A stretch of DNA of 64,000 bases from Myxacorys californica WJT36-NPBG1 (GTDB lineage: Bacteria; Cyanobacteriota; Cyanobacteriia; Leptolyngbyales; Leptolyngbyaceae): positions 1 through 64,000 of the forward strand of contig JAHHHO010000012.1 in assembly GCA_019359315.1 (NCBI GenBank). Reading direction: 5' to 3'. The notes beneath the pieces were generated by a model. That model was not told the DNA's origin, searched no databases, and worked only from the letters and a program-made list of their open reading frames with translations. A program made the position numbers and the translations under genes. Below, piece by piece: positions 63,969 to 64,000 of this stretch; position 1 is the stretch's first letter; each line of letters begins with the position of its first letter.

Positions 63969-64000
63969 TGACCCAACTCGTCGTTGATAGCAGCGTTGCG
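63968..64000 (+). CDS. VapC-like PIN-domain toxin, truncated by window end
   Basis: MTQLVVDSSVA: the LVVDSSVA start with the first acidic residue is typical of PIN-domain ribonuclease toxins. Only 11 codons are inside the window, so the rest is unseen. Confidence 0.65.
   Translation, partial: MTQLVVDSSVA

Overview
This window is chromosomal DNA of a cyanobacterium. It carries psbK (45 aa, photosystem II), ndhN (NDH-1 subunit), a Psb32-like photosystem II repair protein, ldpA (circadian input), a Ycf45-like R3H ATPase, a PAP/fibrillin protein, several cyanobacteria-only families (DUF1997, DUF3134, DUF4346) and a cyanobacterial-type RNase P RNA. The HIP1 octamer GCGATCGC recurs through almost all genes. 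The style (sucrose synthase, GH65 phosphorylase, no heterocyst or marine picocyanobacterial hallmarks) suggests a Leptolyngbya-like freshwater or terrestrial organism, but the genus is a guess.

Layout. 0-0.1 kb: edge of an IS1-like transposase. 0.2-11 kb: LON-domain protein, pheA, DUF1997, acetyltransferase, then a leftward RNA-processing block (B12-binding radical SAM protein, rne, rnhB), a STAS protein and small membrane or unknown proteins. 11-17 kb: ndhN, ldpA and the R3H ATPase, then hisC. 17-24 kb: a universal stress protein behind a c-di-AMP (ydaO/yuaA) riboswitch, a DMT exporter with a carotenoid-isomerase-like oxidoreductase, an FKBP and a family-2 glycosyltransferase. 24-36 kb: recJ, GNAT, PD-(D/E)XK nuclease, fibrillin, mraY, tRNA-Ser(GCU), an amino-acid ABC binding lipoprotein, TPR, GST, psbK and tgt. 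36-49 kb: small membrane stress protein, C39 peptidase, PrxQ, Psb32, FemAB-like protein, a histidine kinase, an oxidoreductase with rnc, and rnpB.

49.6-54.8 kb is an NAD cluster: pncB, nadD, an NrtR-like Nudix regulator, an MntA/HepT toxin-antitoxin pair and nadE. The antitoxin, toxin and nadE reading frames overlap by 4 nt at each junction. Leftward, 60.3-54.8 kb holds sucrose synthase followed by a GH65 phosphorylase fused to beta-phosphoglucomutase, a glucose-saving sugar-breakdown pair.

60.5-64 kb is accessory. It has a strictly phased array of 21-bp tandem units, a frameshifted conserved gene, and the N-terminal piece of an MmeI-type restriction-methyltransferase. An AT-rich, HIP1-free segment follows, encoding a 472-aa protein with a PD-(D/E)XK-like core and directly abutting a possible C-terminal piece of a methyltransferase. 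The window ends in a VapBC-type toxin-antitoxin pair. The 472-aa protein and the riboswitch-controlled stress protein are the most interesting items; neither is proven to be a new system from sequence alone.
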